DNA of 64,000 nucleotides from Pseudoduganella umbonata (GCF_014192225.1 NZ_JACHXS010000009.1:248001-312000), one strand, 5' to 3'. Counted from the first letter of the stretch, positions 16,693 to 25,538 are shown. Program-made: numbers and translations. Notes: generated by a model not told the origin, from the sequence alone.

Positions 16693-17910
16693 TTAGTCGC
16701 TCAGTGCGCCGATCAGGGCACCATCGGCGACCTGTACCGGCTTGATGCCGATCAGGTCACGGTACAGCGGCGGCAATGCTTTGCACAGCACGTCGAGCTC
16801 GGCCGGCGCCATGCCCGGCCGCACGTACTGGAACTGGGTCGGATTATCCGGCGGCAGCGCACCTTCCATCGTCGAACCATAGGCGCCCAGCTCCATGAAG
16901 CTGAGCGGGCTGTCGTCCGGCCCCACGGCCAGCACGAACGTGCCGTCCTTCGGGTGGCCGAGATAGCGGCGCACTTCCGCCTGGCGCTCCGCATCGGCGC
17001 CCGCCATCAACTTGTAGCGCAACTGCGCGTAGGCGCGCGTGCATTCCATGAACGCGGTGCGGATGCCGGATTGCGAGCGGCGCCCATGGCAGCACAGCAG
17101 CAGGTTGCCGAACGCATCCAGCAGCACCACGGCATTGCCGCTGCCGCCCTGTGCCAGGTCGCGTTCCATCGCATGTCGCAGGTAGGGGGCCAGTCCGGCA
17201 TCGGGCCGGCGTGGCGTGGCGCGGTACGTCAGCGCATCCGGGCAGGCCCGTTTCAGTGCGCGCACGATGGCGTGCTCTTCCGGCAGCGTGGCGGGGTCGA
17301 GCAGGCCGGCGCGCGGCGGGTCGATGCTGAACAGGTCCAGCACGGCTTCCGTGGTTGCCTCGAACACCAGCGAGCAAAGGGCCTGCGTGGGCTCGGCGAT
17401 CGTCTTGCCGATGAAGAATGGCGGCGGCGCCGCACCCGCCGCGTTGCGTGCATACGACGACGAGCCCAGCACGGCCGGGTAGGAAAAGGTGGCGCTTGCC
17501 TGCTGGCGCAGCGCTTCAGGCAGCGCGGCAAACGTGCCGGTGCCATCGTGATCGATGCCGGCATTGGCATCGTTGGCGGCCACCACGACATTGAACCCGG
17601 CCGCCAGGATCGCCCCCGCGCACATGCAGCACGGGTCGAGCGACGTCACGATCGTGATCTCGCGCGGCGGCGGCAAGTTCCTGCCCTTGGCCTTTTCCGC
17701 GAGATACCAGTCGACCAGCTGGCGCTCGCCGTGCGCGGTCGGATCCCAGATCAGGCCGTCGCGGATCACCTGGTTGTGGACCGCCTGCAGCACATTGCCG
17801 AAGCCATCGAGCATCACGCCACCGACACCGAACGTGCCCTGCGTCTTCGCGGCGATCGCCTCGAGCGAGGCAATGGTGACGGCGGCCTGGACGTCGATCG
17901 TTTTCTTCAC
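16693..17910 (-). CDS. Two-domain nucleoside/base deaminase-like protein with degenerate second domain
   Basis: 405 residues. The first 110 residues form a CDA-fold deaminase with the zinc site THE-type motif TAHGE (H60, E62) and PCCMC (C94, C97). The C-terminal half appears to be a duplicated, inactive copy: VVLLDAFGNLLLC (261-273) mirrors GVMLDGFGNVLQA (31-43), and T285-A-F-M-E289 mirrors T58-A-H-G-E62, with the zinc histidine replaced by Phe and no PCxxC motif. The start overlaps the cdd stop (ATGA), so it is the last gene of the deo/cdd run. A role in deaminating a salvaged nucleoside or base (guanosine, cytosine or a modified base) is likely, but the substrate is unknown. Confidence 0.75.
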   Translation of the reverse strand: MKKTIDVQAAVTIASLEAIAAKTQGTFGVGGVMLDGFGNVLQAVHNQVIRDGLIWDPTAHGERQLVDWYLAEKAKGRNLPPPREITIVTSLDPCCMCAGAILAAGFNVVVAANDANAGIDHDGTGTFAALPEALRQQASATFSYPAVLGSSSYARNAAGAAPPPFFIGKTIAEPTQALCSLVFEATTEAVLDLFSIDPPRAGLLDPATLPEEHAIVRALKRACPDALTYRATPRRPDAGLAPYLRHAMERDLAQGGSGNAVVLLDAFGNLLLCCHGRRSQSGIRTAFMECTRAYAQLRYKLMAGADAERQAEVRRYLGHPKDGTFVLAVGPDDSPLSFMELGAYGSTMEGALPPDNPTQFQYVRPGMAPAELDVLCKALPPLYRDLIGIKPVQVADGALIGALSD

Positions 17911-18323
17911 GGCGCCGGCTTGCGCTTCAGGTCCTGGCCGCCGAACGCGTTCGGCAACTGGGCCGCGGCGGTGGTCTCGAACACGTCGCCCTTCAGGTTC
18001 GTCAGGATGACCGGCAGCTCATTGCCGCCCAGCTCCAGGATTACCTGGCGGCAGGCGCCGCACGGCGCGATCGGTCCATCGGTCTCGCCGACCACCACCA
18101 GCTTGTCGAAGTCGCCCGGCCCGCAGCCCTGCGCGAAAGCACTGAAGAACGCCGTGCGCTCGGCGCAGTTGCACAGGCCGTACGCCGCATTCTCCACATT
18201 ACAGCCATGGAACACCCTGCCATCCCTGGCCAGCAACGCCGCCCCCACCTTGAAGTTGGAGTACGGCGTATAAGCCTTCAGGCGCGCCGCCTTGGCTTCC
18301 TCGATCAGTTGTTCAGTATTCAT
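17907..18323 (-). CDS. cdd: Cytidine deaminase
   Basis: 138 residues, the homotetrameric small Cdd type. It converts cytidine and deoxycytidine to uridine and deoxyuridine. The zinc site is complete: CNVENAAYGLCNCAERTAFF and APCGACRQVILEL. YTPYSNFKVGAAL is the N-terminal signature. I chose ATG at 18323; a TTG at 18329 is also possible. The only Shine-Dalgarno-like sequence, AGGAAAC, belongs to the adjacent repeat cluster. It lies between deoA and the two-domain deaminase. Confidence 0.93.
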   Translation of the reverse strand: MNTEQLIEEAKAARLKAYTPYSNFKVGAALLARDGRVFHGCNVENAAYGLCNCAERTAFFSAFAQGCGPGDFDKLVVVGETDGPIAPCGACRQVILELGGNELPVILTNLKGDVFETTAAAQLPNAFGGQDLKRKPAP

Positions 18324-18449
18324 CAGCAATGTTTCCTAAAACCGGGGTCTGACCCCATTCTCGAGCAATGTTTCCTGAAACCGGGGTCTGACCCCGTTCT
18401 CGAGCAATGTTTCCTGAAAAATGGGGTACGTCCCCATTTTTCAGGAAAC
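18324..18449. repeat. Three-copy repeat cluster, 39-base unit with GGGGTCTGACCCC core
   Basis: Three consecutive units of about 38-39 bases begin (TCGA)GCAATGTTTCCTGAAA. The cores are GGGGTCTGACCCC, GGGGTCTGACCCC and GGGGTACGTCCCC; the last unit closes with the mirrored TTTTTCAGGAAAC. The cluster fills the gap between the deoA stop and the cdd start. Read on the - strand, its last bases provide AGGAAAC in front of cdd. Confidence 0.85.
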
Positions 18450-18451
18450 TT

Positions 18452-19774
18452 TTACGGGCGGATGGTGCGGTAGACGATCGGGTTGGCGGCCGGGGCCGTG
18501 TCGGCGATCGTGTAGGCGGCTTGCACGTCGGCGATGGCGCGCTGGGCGGCTGCTTCGGTGCGAGCGTGGACGTAGGCCAGCGGCTGGCCGGCTTCGATGC
18601 GCTGGCCCAGTTCGGCCAGTTCGGTCAGGCCGACGGCGAAGTCGATCGTGTCCTGCGGGCGGGTACGGCCGCCGCCGAGCGCGACGACGGCCAGGCCGAT
18701 GGCGCGGCAGTTCGTGGCCGCGGCATAGCCGGAGCGCAGGGCCGGGACCGGCACGATGATGGGCGCCTTGTCGAGGTACTTGTCCGGGTCCTGCATCAGG
18801 TCGGCCGGGCCGCCCAGTGCGGCGACCATGCGGGCGAAGCGGTCGGCGGCTTCGCCGGAATCGAGCGATGCCTGCAGTTTCGCGCGCGCTTCGGCTTCAT
18901 TGGCGGCCAGCTTGCCCAGCACGAGCATCTCGGCGCACAGCGCCAGCGTGACTTCGTGCAGGCGCGCGGGGCGCGACTTGCCGGTCAGGTAGTCGATCGC
19001 GCAGCGCACTTCGACCGCGTTGCCGGCAGCCGGCGCCAGCGATTCGTTCATGTCCGTCAGCAGTGCCGACGTCAGCGTGCCGGCGCCATTGCCGACATTG
19101 ACGATCGACTCGGCCAGCTCCACCGATTTTTCATACGTGGGCATGAACGCGCCGCTGCCGGCCTTGACGTCCATCGCCAGCACGTCCAGCCCGGCGGCCA
19201 GCTTCTTCGACAGGATCGAGCCGGTGATCATCGCCACCGATTCCACCGTGCCGGTCACGTCGCGGATGCCGTAGAAACGCTTGTCGGCCGGTGCCAGCGA
19301 AGCCGTCTGGCCGATGATGGCCACGCCGACTTCCTTGACCACCTTGCGGAACAGTTCATTGTCCGGCACCGTGGTATAGCCGGGGATCGAGTCGAACTTG
19401 TCCAGCGTGCCGCCGGTGTGGCCCAGGCCGCGGCCCGAGATCATCGGCACGAAGCCGCCGCACGCGGCGATCATCGGGCCGAGCAGCAGCGACACCAGGT
19501 CGCCCACGCCGCCGGTCGAGTGCTTGTCCATCACCGGCCCGGGCAGGTCCAGCGATTTCCACTCCAGCACGTCGCCGGAATCGCGCATGGCCAGCGTGAA
19601 GGCCACGCGCTCGTCCATCGTCATGTCATTGAAGTAGACCGCCATCGCCAGCGCGGCGATCTGGCCTTCGGTGGTTTCACCGGTCGTGATGCCGCCGACG
19701 AAGAAGCGGATTTCCTCGGCGGTCAGGGTGCCGCCGTCGCGCTTCTTGCGGATGATTTCCTGGGGGAGGTACAT
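18452..19774 (-). CDS. deoA: Thymidine phosphorylase
   Basis: 440 residues, equal to E. coli DeoA. It splits thymidine and deoxyuridine to the base plus deoxyribose-1-phosphate. Diagnostic segments are MYLPQEIIRKKRDGGTLTAE, DKHSTGGVGD (phosphate loop), ISGRGLGHTGGTLDK and VKAGSGAFMPT. The start at 19774 is preceded by an AACC-rich leader without a strong Shine-Dalgarno, but it matches family N-termini exactly. A 166-base composite repeat separates it from the aldehyde dehydrogenase gene upstream. The bases released feed the pre pathway at the left of the window. Confidence 0.95.
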   Translation of the reverse strand: MYLPQEIIRKKRDGGTLTAEEIRFFVGGITTGETTEGQIAALAMAVYFNDMTMDERVAFTLAMRDSGDVLEWKSLDLPGPVMDKHSTGGVGDLVSLLLGPMIAACGGFVPMISGRGLGHTGGTLDKFDSIPGYTTVPDNELFRKVVKEVGVAIIGQTASLAPADKRFYGIRDVTGTVESVAMITGSILSKKLAAGLDVLAMDVKAGSGAFMPTYEKSVELAESIVNVGNGAGTLTSALLTDMNESLAPAAGNAVEVRCAIDYLTGKSRPARLHEVTLALCAEMLVLGKLAANEAEARAKLQASLDSGEAADRFARMVAALGGPADLMQDPDKYLDKAPIIVPVPALRSGYAAATNCRAIGLAVVALGGGRTRPQDTIDFAVGLTELAELGQRIEAGQPLAYVHARTEAAAQRAIADVQAAYTIADTAPAANPIVYRTIRP

Positions 19775-19804
19775 GGTTGTGTTCTTTCTAGCTGATGCGC
19801 AACA

Positions 19805-19970
19805 GGGGTCTGTCCCCGGTAAGTGGCAATTCAAACTCAGTAGGTAACGTATCGAGGGGACTGACCCCGGTTTTTGCCCGCGTTCCGACTTCGGCCGGGA
19901 AAACCGGGGTCAGTCCCCTGACAATGCTGGCGGCAAGCGCTGAAGTTCACACCTACCGGGGACAGACCCC
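19805..19970. repeat. Composite inverted-repeat element, 166 bp
   Basis: The outer arms are GGGGTCTGTCCCCGGTA (from 19805) and its exact complement ending at 19970. The inner arms are AGGGGACTGACCCCGGTTTT (from 19856) and its complement, around a short loop. The whole has the form of two nested hairpins. A homologous copy in reverse orientation lies at 28698-28865. It sits between the ALDH stop and deoA. Confidence 0.85.
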
Positions 19971-20008
19971 AGTGCCGCCAGCGCCATCTGCGACTTCTGG
20001 CCGTTACA

Positions 20009-22399
20009 TCAAACGCCGTAAGGAATCCAGATATTCTTCACCTGCGTCACATGCTGCAGCACGGTCCGTCCGGCGGCCTGCTGCGTGCTGAACCAGTCGC
20101 GCCCTTTCGCGCCGCCGGTCCACGTGCGCTTCAGCGAGCCGGCCGACAGCCGCTCCACTTCGGCGCAGCCCTCGGCCGAACCGTCGTGGCGCCAGACCGC
20201 ATCGATATCGGCGTGCGTGGCCAGCGTGCGCGCCAGTTCGTCGGCGCTGCCGGTGACGATGTTCACCACGCCGCCAGGCAGGTCCGACGTATCGAACACC
20301 TGGTACAGGTCCGTCGCCGACAGCGGATAGGCCTCGGAAGGCACGGCCACCACGCGGTTGCCCACGGCGATGGCCGGCGCCACCAGCGAGATAAAGCCCA
20401 GCAGCGGGTTCTCGTTCGGGCAGACGATGCCGATCACGCCGATCGCTTCGTTCAGTGCCACGGTGATGCCGTGCATCGGCGGCTGGTGCGCGGCGCCGTC
20501 GTACTTGTCGGCCCACGCGGCCCAGTAGAACAGGCGCTCGATCGATGCCTGCACTTCTTTTTCGGCCGAATCGGCACCACCGGTCTGCGCGGCGATGCGG
20601 TCGGCGAATTCGCGGCCGCGGGCGGCCAGGTTCTCGGCGATGTAGTACAGCACCTGGGCGCGGTTATGCGCGGTGGCCTTGGTCCAGCCGGCGGCCTTGT
20701 GCGCCGCTTCGACGGCATTGCGGATGTCCTTGCGGCTGCCCTCGCCGATCTCGCCGAGGAAGGCACCGTCGGCACCGTGGATCGCGCGGCTGTAGGCGCC
20801 GTCCGGGCGGGCCTGCTTGCCGCCGATGTACAGCTTGGCCGTGCGGTCGATGGCGAACGGATCGCTCGACGGCGCGGCGGCCCTTGCCGAAGCGGACGAT
20901 TTCGGCAACGCAGGCAGGGCCGGACGCGCATCCTCGCTCACCGGCACCAGGTATTCGTACAGGCCTTCGCGGCCGCCCTCGCGGCCATAGCCGGATTCCT
21001 TGTAGCCGCCGAAGCCGCACGCGGCATCGAACTGGTTCGCGGTATTGATCCACACCACGCCCGCCTTGATGGCCGGCGCGACGTCCAGCGCCAGGCTGAT
21101 GTTCTCGGACCACACGCACGCGGCCAGGCCATACACGGTGTTGTTCGCCAGCTGCACGGCTTCGGCCGGGGTGCGGAAGCTCATCGCCACCAGCACCGGG
21201 CCGAAGATCTCGGCCTGGGCCACGGCGGCCGACGTCGATGCGCCCATGATCAGCGTGGGCGGGAACCACGAGCCGTCGGCCGGGATTTCGCACGCGGCCG
21301 GCTGGTAGATCTCGCAGCCTTCGCCGCGCGCCGCTTCCACCAGGCCATGGATGCGCTGGCGCTGCACCGGATCGACCAGCGCGCCGATGTCCATCGATTT
21401 GTCCAGCGGCGAACCGAGGCGCAGGTTGTCCATGCGCGCCTTCAGCTTCTTCAGGAAGCGCTCTTCCACCGATTCCTGCACCAGCAGCCGCGAACCGGCA
21501 CAGCAGACCTGCCCCTGGTTGAACCAGATCGAATCGACCAGGCCTTCGACGGCCGCATCCAGGTCGGCATCGTCGAACACGATGTACGGCGACTTGCCGC
21601 CCAGTTCCAGCGACAGCTTCTTGCCGCTGCCGGCGGTGGCTTCGCGGATCAGGCGCCCCACTTCGGTCGAACCGGTGAAGGCCAGCTTGTCGATGCCTTC
21701 GTGCTTCACGATGGCTTCGCCGGTACGGCCGTCGCCGGTGACGATGTTGACGACACCGGCCGGCACGCCGGCCTGCACGCAGATCTCGGCGAACAGCAAG
21801 GCGGTCAGCGGCGTGAACTCGGCCGGCTTGAACACGACCGTGTTGCCGGCCGCCAGCGCCGGGGCGATCTTCCACGCCAGCATCAGCAGCGGGAAGTTCC
21901 ACGGTACGATCTGGCCGACCACGCCCACCGGGCGGTGGTTCGGGAATTCCTCGTCCAGCAACTGCGCCCAGCCGGCATGGTGGTAGAAGTGGCGGGCCAC
22001 CAGTGGCAGGTCGGCATCGCGCGTTTCGCGGATGGTCTTGCCGTTGTCCAGCGTTTCCAGCACGGCGAACAGGCGCGCATGCTTCTGCATCAGGCGCGCG
22101 ATCGCATACAGGATCTTCGCGCGGCCATGGCCACCCAGGGCAGCCCACGCCGGCTGCGCGCGGCGCGCGGCGGCCACGGCACGGTCCACGTCGCCGGCCG
22201 TGCCCTGCGTCAGCTCGGCCAGCGGCTTGCCGTCGGCCGGATTGGTGGAGGCGAACAGCTCGCCGGCGTCGGACCATTGATTGTCGATGAACAGCCCGAA
22301 CTTGCGGCCATGCTGCTCCAGCCACGCTTGCGCTTCTTTCTGGCTCTCGGGTGCGGGGCCGTATTCCATGGTGTTGAGGATCTCGTTGATAGTTGGCAT
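20009..22399 (-). CDS. Two-domain aldehyde dehydrogenase, ALDH16 type
   Basis: 796 residues, far longer than a single ALDH (about 490). Domain one (about 1-485) is complete, with ELGGKSPYIVFDDADLD and the catalytic cysteine in NQGQVCCAGSRLLV. An Ala/Ser-rich linker follows (about 490-510). The C-terminal part (about 515-796) is a second ALDH Rossmann domain (AIGVIGIVCPNENPLLGF) without any GQxC active site. This arrangement is that of family ALDH16, whose second domain is non-catalytic. Directly after deoC, it most likely oxidises the acetaldehyde released by DeoC. I start at ATG 22399, 17 bases after the deoC stop; a TTG at 22420 is less likely. Confidence 0.88.
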   Translation of the reverse strand: MPTINEILNTMEYGPAPESQKEAQAWLEQHGRKFGLFIDNQWSDAGELFASTNPADGKPLAELTQGTAGDVDRAVAAARRAQPAWAALGGHGRAKILYAIARLMQKHARLFAVLETLDNGKTIRETRDADLPLVARHFYHHAGWAQLLDEEFPNHRPVGVVGQIVPWNFPLLMLAWKIAPALAAGNTVVFKPAEFTPLTALLFAEICVQAGVPAGVVNIVTGDGRTGEAIVKHEGIDKLAFTGSTEVGRLIREATAGSGKKLSLELGGKSPYIVFDDADLDAAVEGLVDSIWFNQGQVCCAGSRLLVQESVEERFLKKLKARMDNLRLGSPLDKSMDIGALVDPVQRQRIHGLVEAARGEGCEIYQPAACEIPADGSWFPPTLIMGASTSAAVAQAEIFGPVLVAMSFRTPAEAVQLANNTVYGLAACVWSENISLALDVAPAIKAGVVWINTANQFDAACGFGGYKESGYGREGGREGLYEYLVPVSEDARPALPALPKSSASARAAAPSSDPFAIDRTAKLYIGGKQARPDGAYSRAIHGADGAFLGEIGEGSRKDIRNAVEAAHKAAGWTKATAHNRAQVLYYIAENLAARGREFADRIAAQTGGADSAEKEVQASIERLFYWAAWADKYDGAAHQPPMHGITVALNEAIGVIGIVCPNENPLLGFISLVAPAIAVGNRVVAVPSEAYPLSATDLYQVFDTSDLPGGVVNIVTGSADELARTLATHADIDAVWRHDGSAEGCAEVERLSAGSLKRTWTGGAKGRDWFSTQQAAGRTVLQHVTQVKNIWIPYGV

Positions 22400-22416
22400 G
22401 GCGATAGTCTTAAAGC

Positions 22417-23373
22417 TCAAGGTTGCGCGTGGCGGTGGGCCGCGGAGTAATTACCCGTGACGTGGTGTTCCAGCTGGCGCTCGATGTCGGTCAGCAGGCT
22501 CGATGCGCCGATGCGGAACAGGTGCGGCTCCAGCCACTCGTTGCCCAGTTCCTCCTTCATCACCGTCATGTATTGCAGCGCCGCCTTGGCGGTCGACACG
22601 CCGCCGGCGGGCTTGTAGCCCACCTTGAAGCCGGTGCGCTCGTAGTATTCGCGGATCGCCCGCACCATCACCAGCGAGACCGGGATCGTGGCGTTGACGC
22701 CTTCCTTGCCGGTGGACGTCTTGATGAAGTCCGCTCCGGCCATCATGCACACCCACGAAGCCTTGGCCACGTTTTCCAGCGTGACCAGGTCGCCGGTGGC
22801 CAGGATCGCCTTCACGTGCGCTTCGCCGCAGGCCTGGCGGTAAGCCACCATTTCGTCATACAGCGCCTGCCAGTTCCCGGTCAGCACATGCTGGCGGGTG
22901 ATGACGATGTCGATTTCCTGCGCGCCGTCGGCCACCGACAGCTCGATCTCGCGCACCTTGGTTTCCATGCTCGTCAGGCCGGCCGGGAAGCCGGTCGACA
23001 CGGCGGCGATCGGCAAGCGGCCCTGCAGCACCTTGTCCGCGTGGCGGATCATCTCGTGGTACACGCAGACGGCGCCCGTCTTCAGGTTGCGCTCCTGCAG
23101 GCCCAGTGCTTCGACCAGGTCGGTGCGCAGCGGACGCAGCGCCTTCATGCACAGGCGTTCCACGCGGCCCGGCGTATCGTCGCCGGACAGCGTCGTCAAG
23201 TCGATCAGCTCGATCGCCTTGACCAGCCACGCGGCCTGGTATTCCTTTTTCACGGTGCGGCGGTTCGCCAGCGATGCCGCGCGGCGCTCGGCGGCCGCCT
23301 TGTTGACGTGGATGTGGTTCAGCCAGCCCAGGTCGAGGCCGGTGGCCTCGTTGCGCTTGAAGTCTTGGGTCAT
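22417..23373 (-). CDS. deoC: Deoxyribose-phosphate aldolase, DERA (eukaryote-like) type
   Basis: 318 residues, about 60 longer than E. coli DeoC and the same length as human DERA as I remember it. It cleaves 2-deoxyribose-5-phosphate to acetaldehyde and glyceraldehyde-3-phosphate. The Schiff-base lysine lies in GADFIKTSTGKEG. The N-terminal extension RRTVKKEYQAAWLVKAIELI and the stretch IDLTTLSGDDT, plus the C-terminal LFRIGASSLLTDIERQLEHH, closely follow the animal enzyme. The start overlaps the deoB stop (ATGA). Confidence 0.93.
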   Translation of the reverse strand: MTQDFKRNEATGLDLGWLNHIHVNKAAAERRAASLANRRTVKKEYQAAWLVKAIELIDLTTLSGDDTPGRVERLCMKALRPLRTDLVEALGLQERNLKTGAVCVYHEMIRHADKVLQGRLPIAAVSTGFPAGLTSMETKVREIELSVADGAQEIDIVITRQHVLTGNWQALYDEMVAYRQACGEAHVKAILATGDLVTLENVAKASWVCMMAGADFIKTSTGKEGVNATIPVSLVMVRAIREYYERTGFKVGYKPAGGVSTAKAALQYMTVMKEELGNEWLEPHLFRIGASSLLTDIERQLEHHVTGNYSAAHRHAQP

Positions 23374-24563
23374 AACAGATTGGTTCCGTTGGAAAGGGGT
23401 TTCACGCCGAGGTGGTGCGCGATGGTCTGGCCGATGTCGGAGAACGTCTCGGAGATGCCCAGCTCGCGGCCGGCCACGCCGGGGCCGAAGAAGATCATCG
23501 GGATGTGCTCGCGCGTATGGTCGGAACCGGGCGACGTGGGATCGCAGCCATGGTCGGCGGTGATGACGACCAGGTCGCCCTCCTTCAGCCGGCCGATGAA
23601 TTCCGGCAGGCGCGCGTCCAGTTCGTGCAGCGCCTGCGAGTAGCCCTGCACATCGCGGCGGTGGCCGAAATGCATGTCGAAGTCGACGAAGTTCACGAAC
23701 GTCAGCGACTTGTCGCCGGCCTGCGCTTCCACTTCGAGCAGGCGGTCGAACAGCGCCATGTTGTCCGGGCCTTTCACCACGCGCGAGACGCCCTGCCCCG
23801 CGTAGATGTCGCTGATCTTGCCGAGCGCGATGACTTCGCCGCCGGCATCCTTCACGTGGTCCAGCAGCGTCGGGCCGGTGGGCGGCACAGCGTAGTCGTG
23901 GCGGTTGGCGGTGCGCTTGTAGTTGCCGTCGCTGCCCAGGAACGGGCGCGCGATCACGCGGCCGATGTTATACGGCTTCACCAGCTCGTAGGCTTTCTCG
24001 CACATGTCGTACATGCGCTCCAGCCCGAAGTGTTCCTCGTGCGCGGCGATCTGCAGCACCGAGTCGGCCGACGTGTACAGGATCGGCTTGCCGGTGGCCA
24101 CGTGTTCGTCGCCCAGGTCGGTGATGATCGTGGTGCCGGACGCGTGGCAGTTGCCCAGGAAGCCCGGCACGCCGGTCAGCTCCTGCAGGCGGTCGGTCAG
24201 CTCTTTCGGGAACGACGGCACCGTCTTCGGGAAGTAGCCCCAGTCGAACAGTACCGGCACGCCGGCGATTTCCCAGTGGCCGCTCTGCGTATCCTTGCCG
24301 GTCGACTGCTCGCGCGCGGCGCCGTAAGCGGCGGTGAAGCCTTCGCGGCGGTCGAAGCCGGGCGCCCAGGTACCGCAGGCGGTATGCGCGGCGGCCGCGA
24401 GGCCCAGCTGTTCGAGCGCGGGAAGGGACATGGGCTTGCCCTGTTCGGCCGCCCATTTGGCGATGTGGCCGAACGTGTTGGTGGCGGCGTCGCCGTACTT
24501 GTCAGCGTCCGGCGTGGCGCCGAGGCCGAAGGAGTCGAGCAGGAGGATGAATGCGCGTAACAT
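23370..24563 (-). CDS. deoB: Phosphopentomutase
   Basis: 397 residues, usual length. It converts (deoxy)ribose-1-phosphate to the 5-phosphate, linking the phosphorylases to DeoC. The alkaline-phosphatase-superfamily metal site is visible: ILLLDSFGLGATPDAD at the N-terminus, DFDMHFGHRRD in the middle, and ITADHGCDPTSPGSDHTREH near the end; the family's catalytic Thr lies early in the chain. It overlaps deoC by four bases and follows punA after a 52-base gap holding a hairpin. Confidence 0.95.
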   Translation of the reverse strand: MLRAFILLLDSFGLGATPDADKYGDAATNTFGHIAKWAAEQGKPMSLPALEQLGLAAAAHTACGTWAPGFDRREGFTAAYGAAREQSTGKDTQSGHWEIAGVPVLFDWGYFPKTVPSFPKELTDRLQELTGVPGFLGNCHASGTTIITDLGDEHVATGKPILYTSADSVLQIAAHEEHFGLERMYDMCEKAYELVKPYNIGRVIARPFLGSDGNYKRTANRHDYAVPPTGPTLLDHVKDAGGEVIALGKISDIYAGQGVSRVVKGPDNMALFDRLLEVEAQAGDKSLTFVNFVDFDMHFGHRRDVQGYSQALHELDARLPEFIGRLKEGDLVVITADHGCDPTSPGSDHTREHIPMIFFGPGVAGRELGISETFSDIGQTIAHHLGVKPLSNGTNLL

Positions 24564-24586
24564 GATGTATCCGGTCTATAAAGTTC

Positions 24587-24608
24587 AAGGGCGGCCGAAG
24601 CCGCCCTT
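24587..24608 (-). terminator. Hairpin with TTCG tetraloop between punA and deoB
   Basis: Nine-base arms AAGGGCGGC and GCCGCCCTT close a TTCG loop on the - strand, followed by only a weak T-rich stretch (TTGAACTTTATA). It is an intra-operon hairpin likely to attenuate or to protect the punA end. Confidence 0.6.
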
Positions 24609-24615
24609 CTGTTCA

Positions 24616-25446
24616 TCAAGCTTTCGCGAGATTCGCAAAGAACGCCTGGATCAGTTTCACCAGGCTTTCGGCGCCCACGGCCGCGTACTTCAGCGTCTGC
24701 TCATGGGACAGCGGGAACGGCGACAGGCCTTCGGCCAGGTTGGTGACGACGGACACGCCGACCACCTTCAGGCCGCAGTGGCGGGCCGGCACCACTTCCG
24801 GCACCACCGACATGCCGACGACGTCGGCGCCCAGGCGGGTGAACGCGCGGATCTCGGCCGGCGTTTCGAAGTTCGGGCCCGAGTAGGCGATGTATACGCC
24901 TTCGTGCAGCGTGATGTTCTGTTCGGCGGCGGTGTCCTGCAGCTGCTTGCGCAGGTCGGCGTCGTACGCGTTGGCCATGCTGAAGAAGCGCGGGCCGAAG
25001 CGTTCGTCGTTCGGGCCGATCATCGGCGAACCCGGCAGGAAGTTGATATGGTCGTTCAGCGCCACCAGCGAACCGGCATCCACTTCCGCGCGCAGCGAAC
25101 CGGCGGCGTTGGTGACGAACACGAATTCGCAGCCCAGCAGTTTCAGCGTGCGCACGGCACTCGTCATCACGCCCAGGCCGTAGCCCTCGTAGAAGTGGCC
25201 GCGCCCCTTCAGGCACACGACCGGCACGCCGGCCAGGTTACCAAGCACCATCTGGCCCGCGTGGCCATGCACGGTGCTGATCGGGAAGCCTGGCAGCTCA
25301 TCGAAACCGATCGTGACGACATCCGTCATCTGGTCGGCCAGCACGCCGAGGCCGGAGCCGAGGATCAGCGCGGCGCGCGGTGCAAAGCCGGCCGGCACGC
25401 GGGAACGCACGATGGCGGCGGCCTGGAAGGGGGAATTGTTCGACAT
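24616..25446 (-). CDS. punA: Purine-nucleoside phosphorylase (trimeric type)
   Basis: 276 residues, the size of trimeric PNPs (mammalian / M. tuberculosis PunA type) rather than hexameric DeoD. It cleaves inosine, guanosine and the deoxy forms to base plus (deoxy)ribose-1-phosphate. Visible motifs are LILGSGLGVLADQM, CLKGRGHFYEGYG, TNAAGSLR, and MSVVPEVVPARHCGLKVVGV with VVTNLAEGL. It heads the leftward punA-deoB-deoC-ALDH-deoA-cdd run. About 95 bases upstream lies a 20-base sequence that also occurs in the BMP-transporter region. The hypoxanthine and guanine released fit the xdh and guaD genes further right. Confidence 0.92.
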   Translation of the reverse strand: MSNNSPFQAAAIVRSRVPAGFAPRAALILGSGLGVLADQMTDVVTIGFDELPGFPISTVHGHAGQMVLGNLAGVPVVCLKGRGHFYEGYGLGVMTSAVRTLKLLGCEFVFVTNAAGSLRAEVDAGSLVALNDHINFLPGSPMIGPNDERFGPRFFSMANAYDADLRKQLQDTAAEQNITLHEGVYIAYSGPNFETPAEIRAFTRLGADVVGMSVVPEVVPARHCGLKVVGVSVVTNLAEGLSPFPLSHEQTLKYAAVGAESLVKLIQAFFANLAKA

Positions 25447-25538
25447 GGAGTTCTCGCAGTGTTATCTGGTGAATACGCTGGTGGACCGCCGGGGCGGCGC
25501 GTGGCGTTCTGGGGCACGCGACACTATGCATCATTGGC

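Noticed and set aside
18324..18449. CRISPR-like array
   Set aside because: Three units with no variable spacers of constant length and no cas genes; it is a palindromic repeat cluster.
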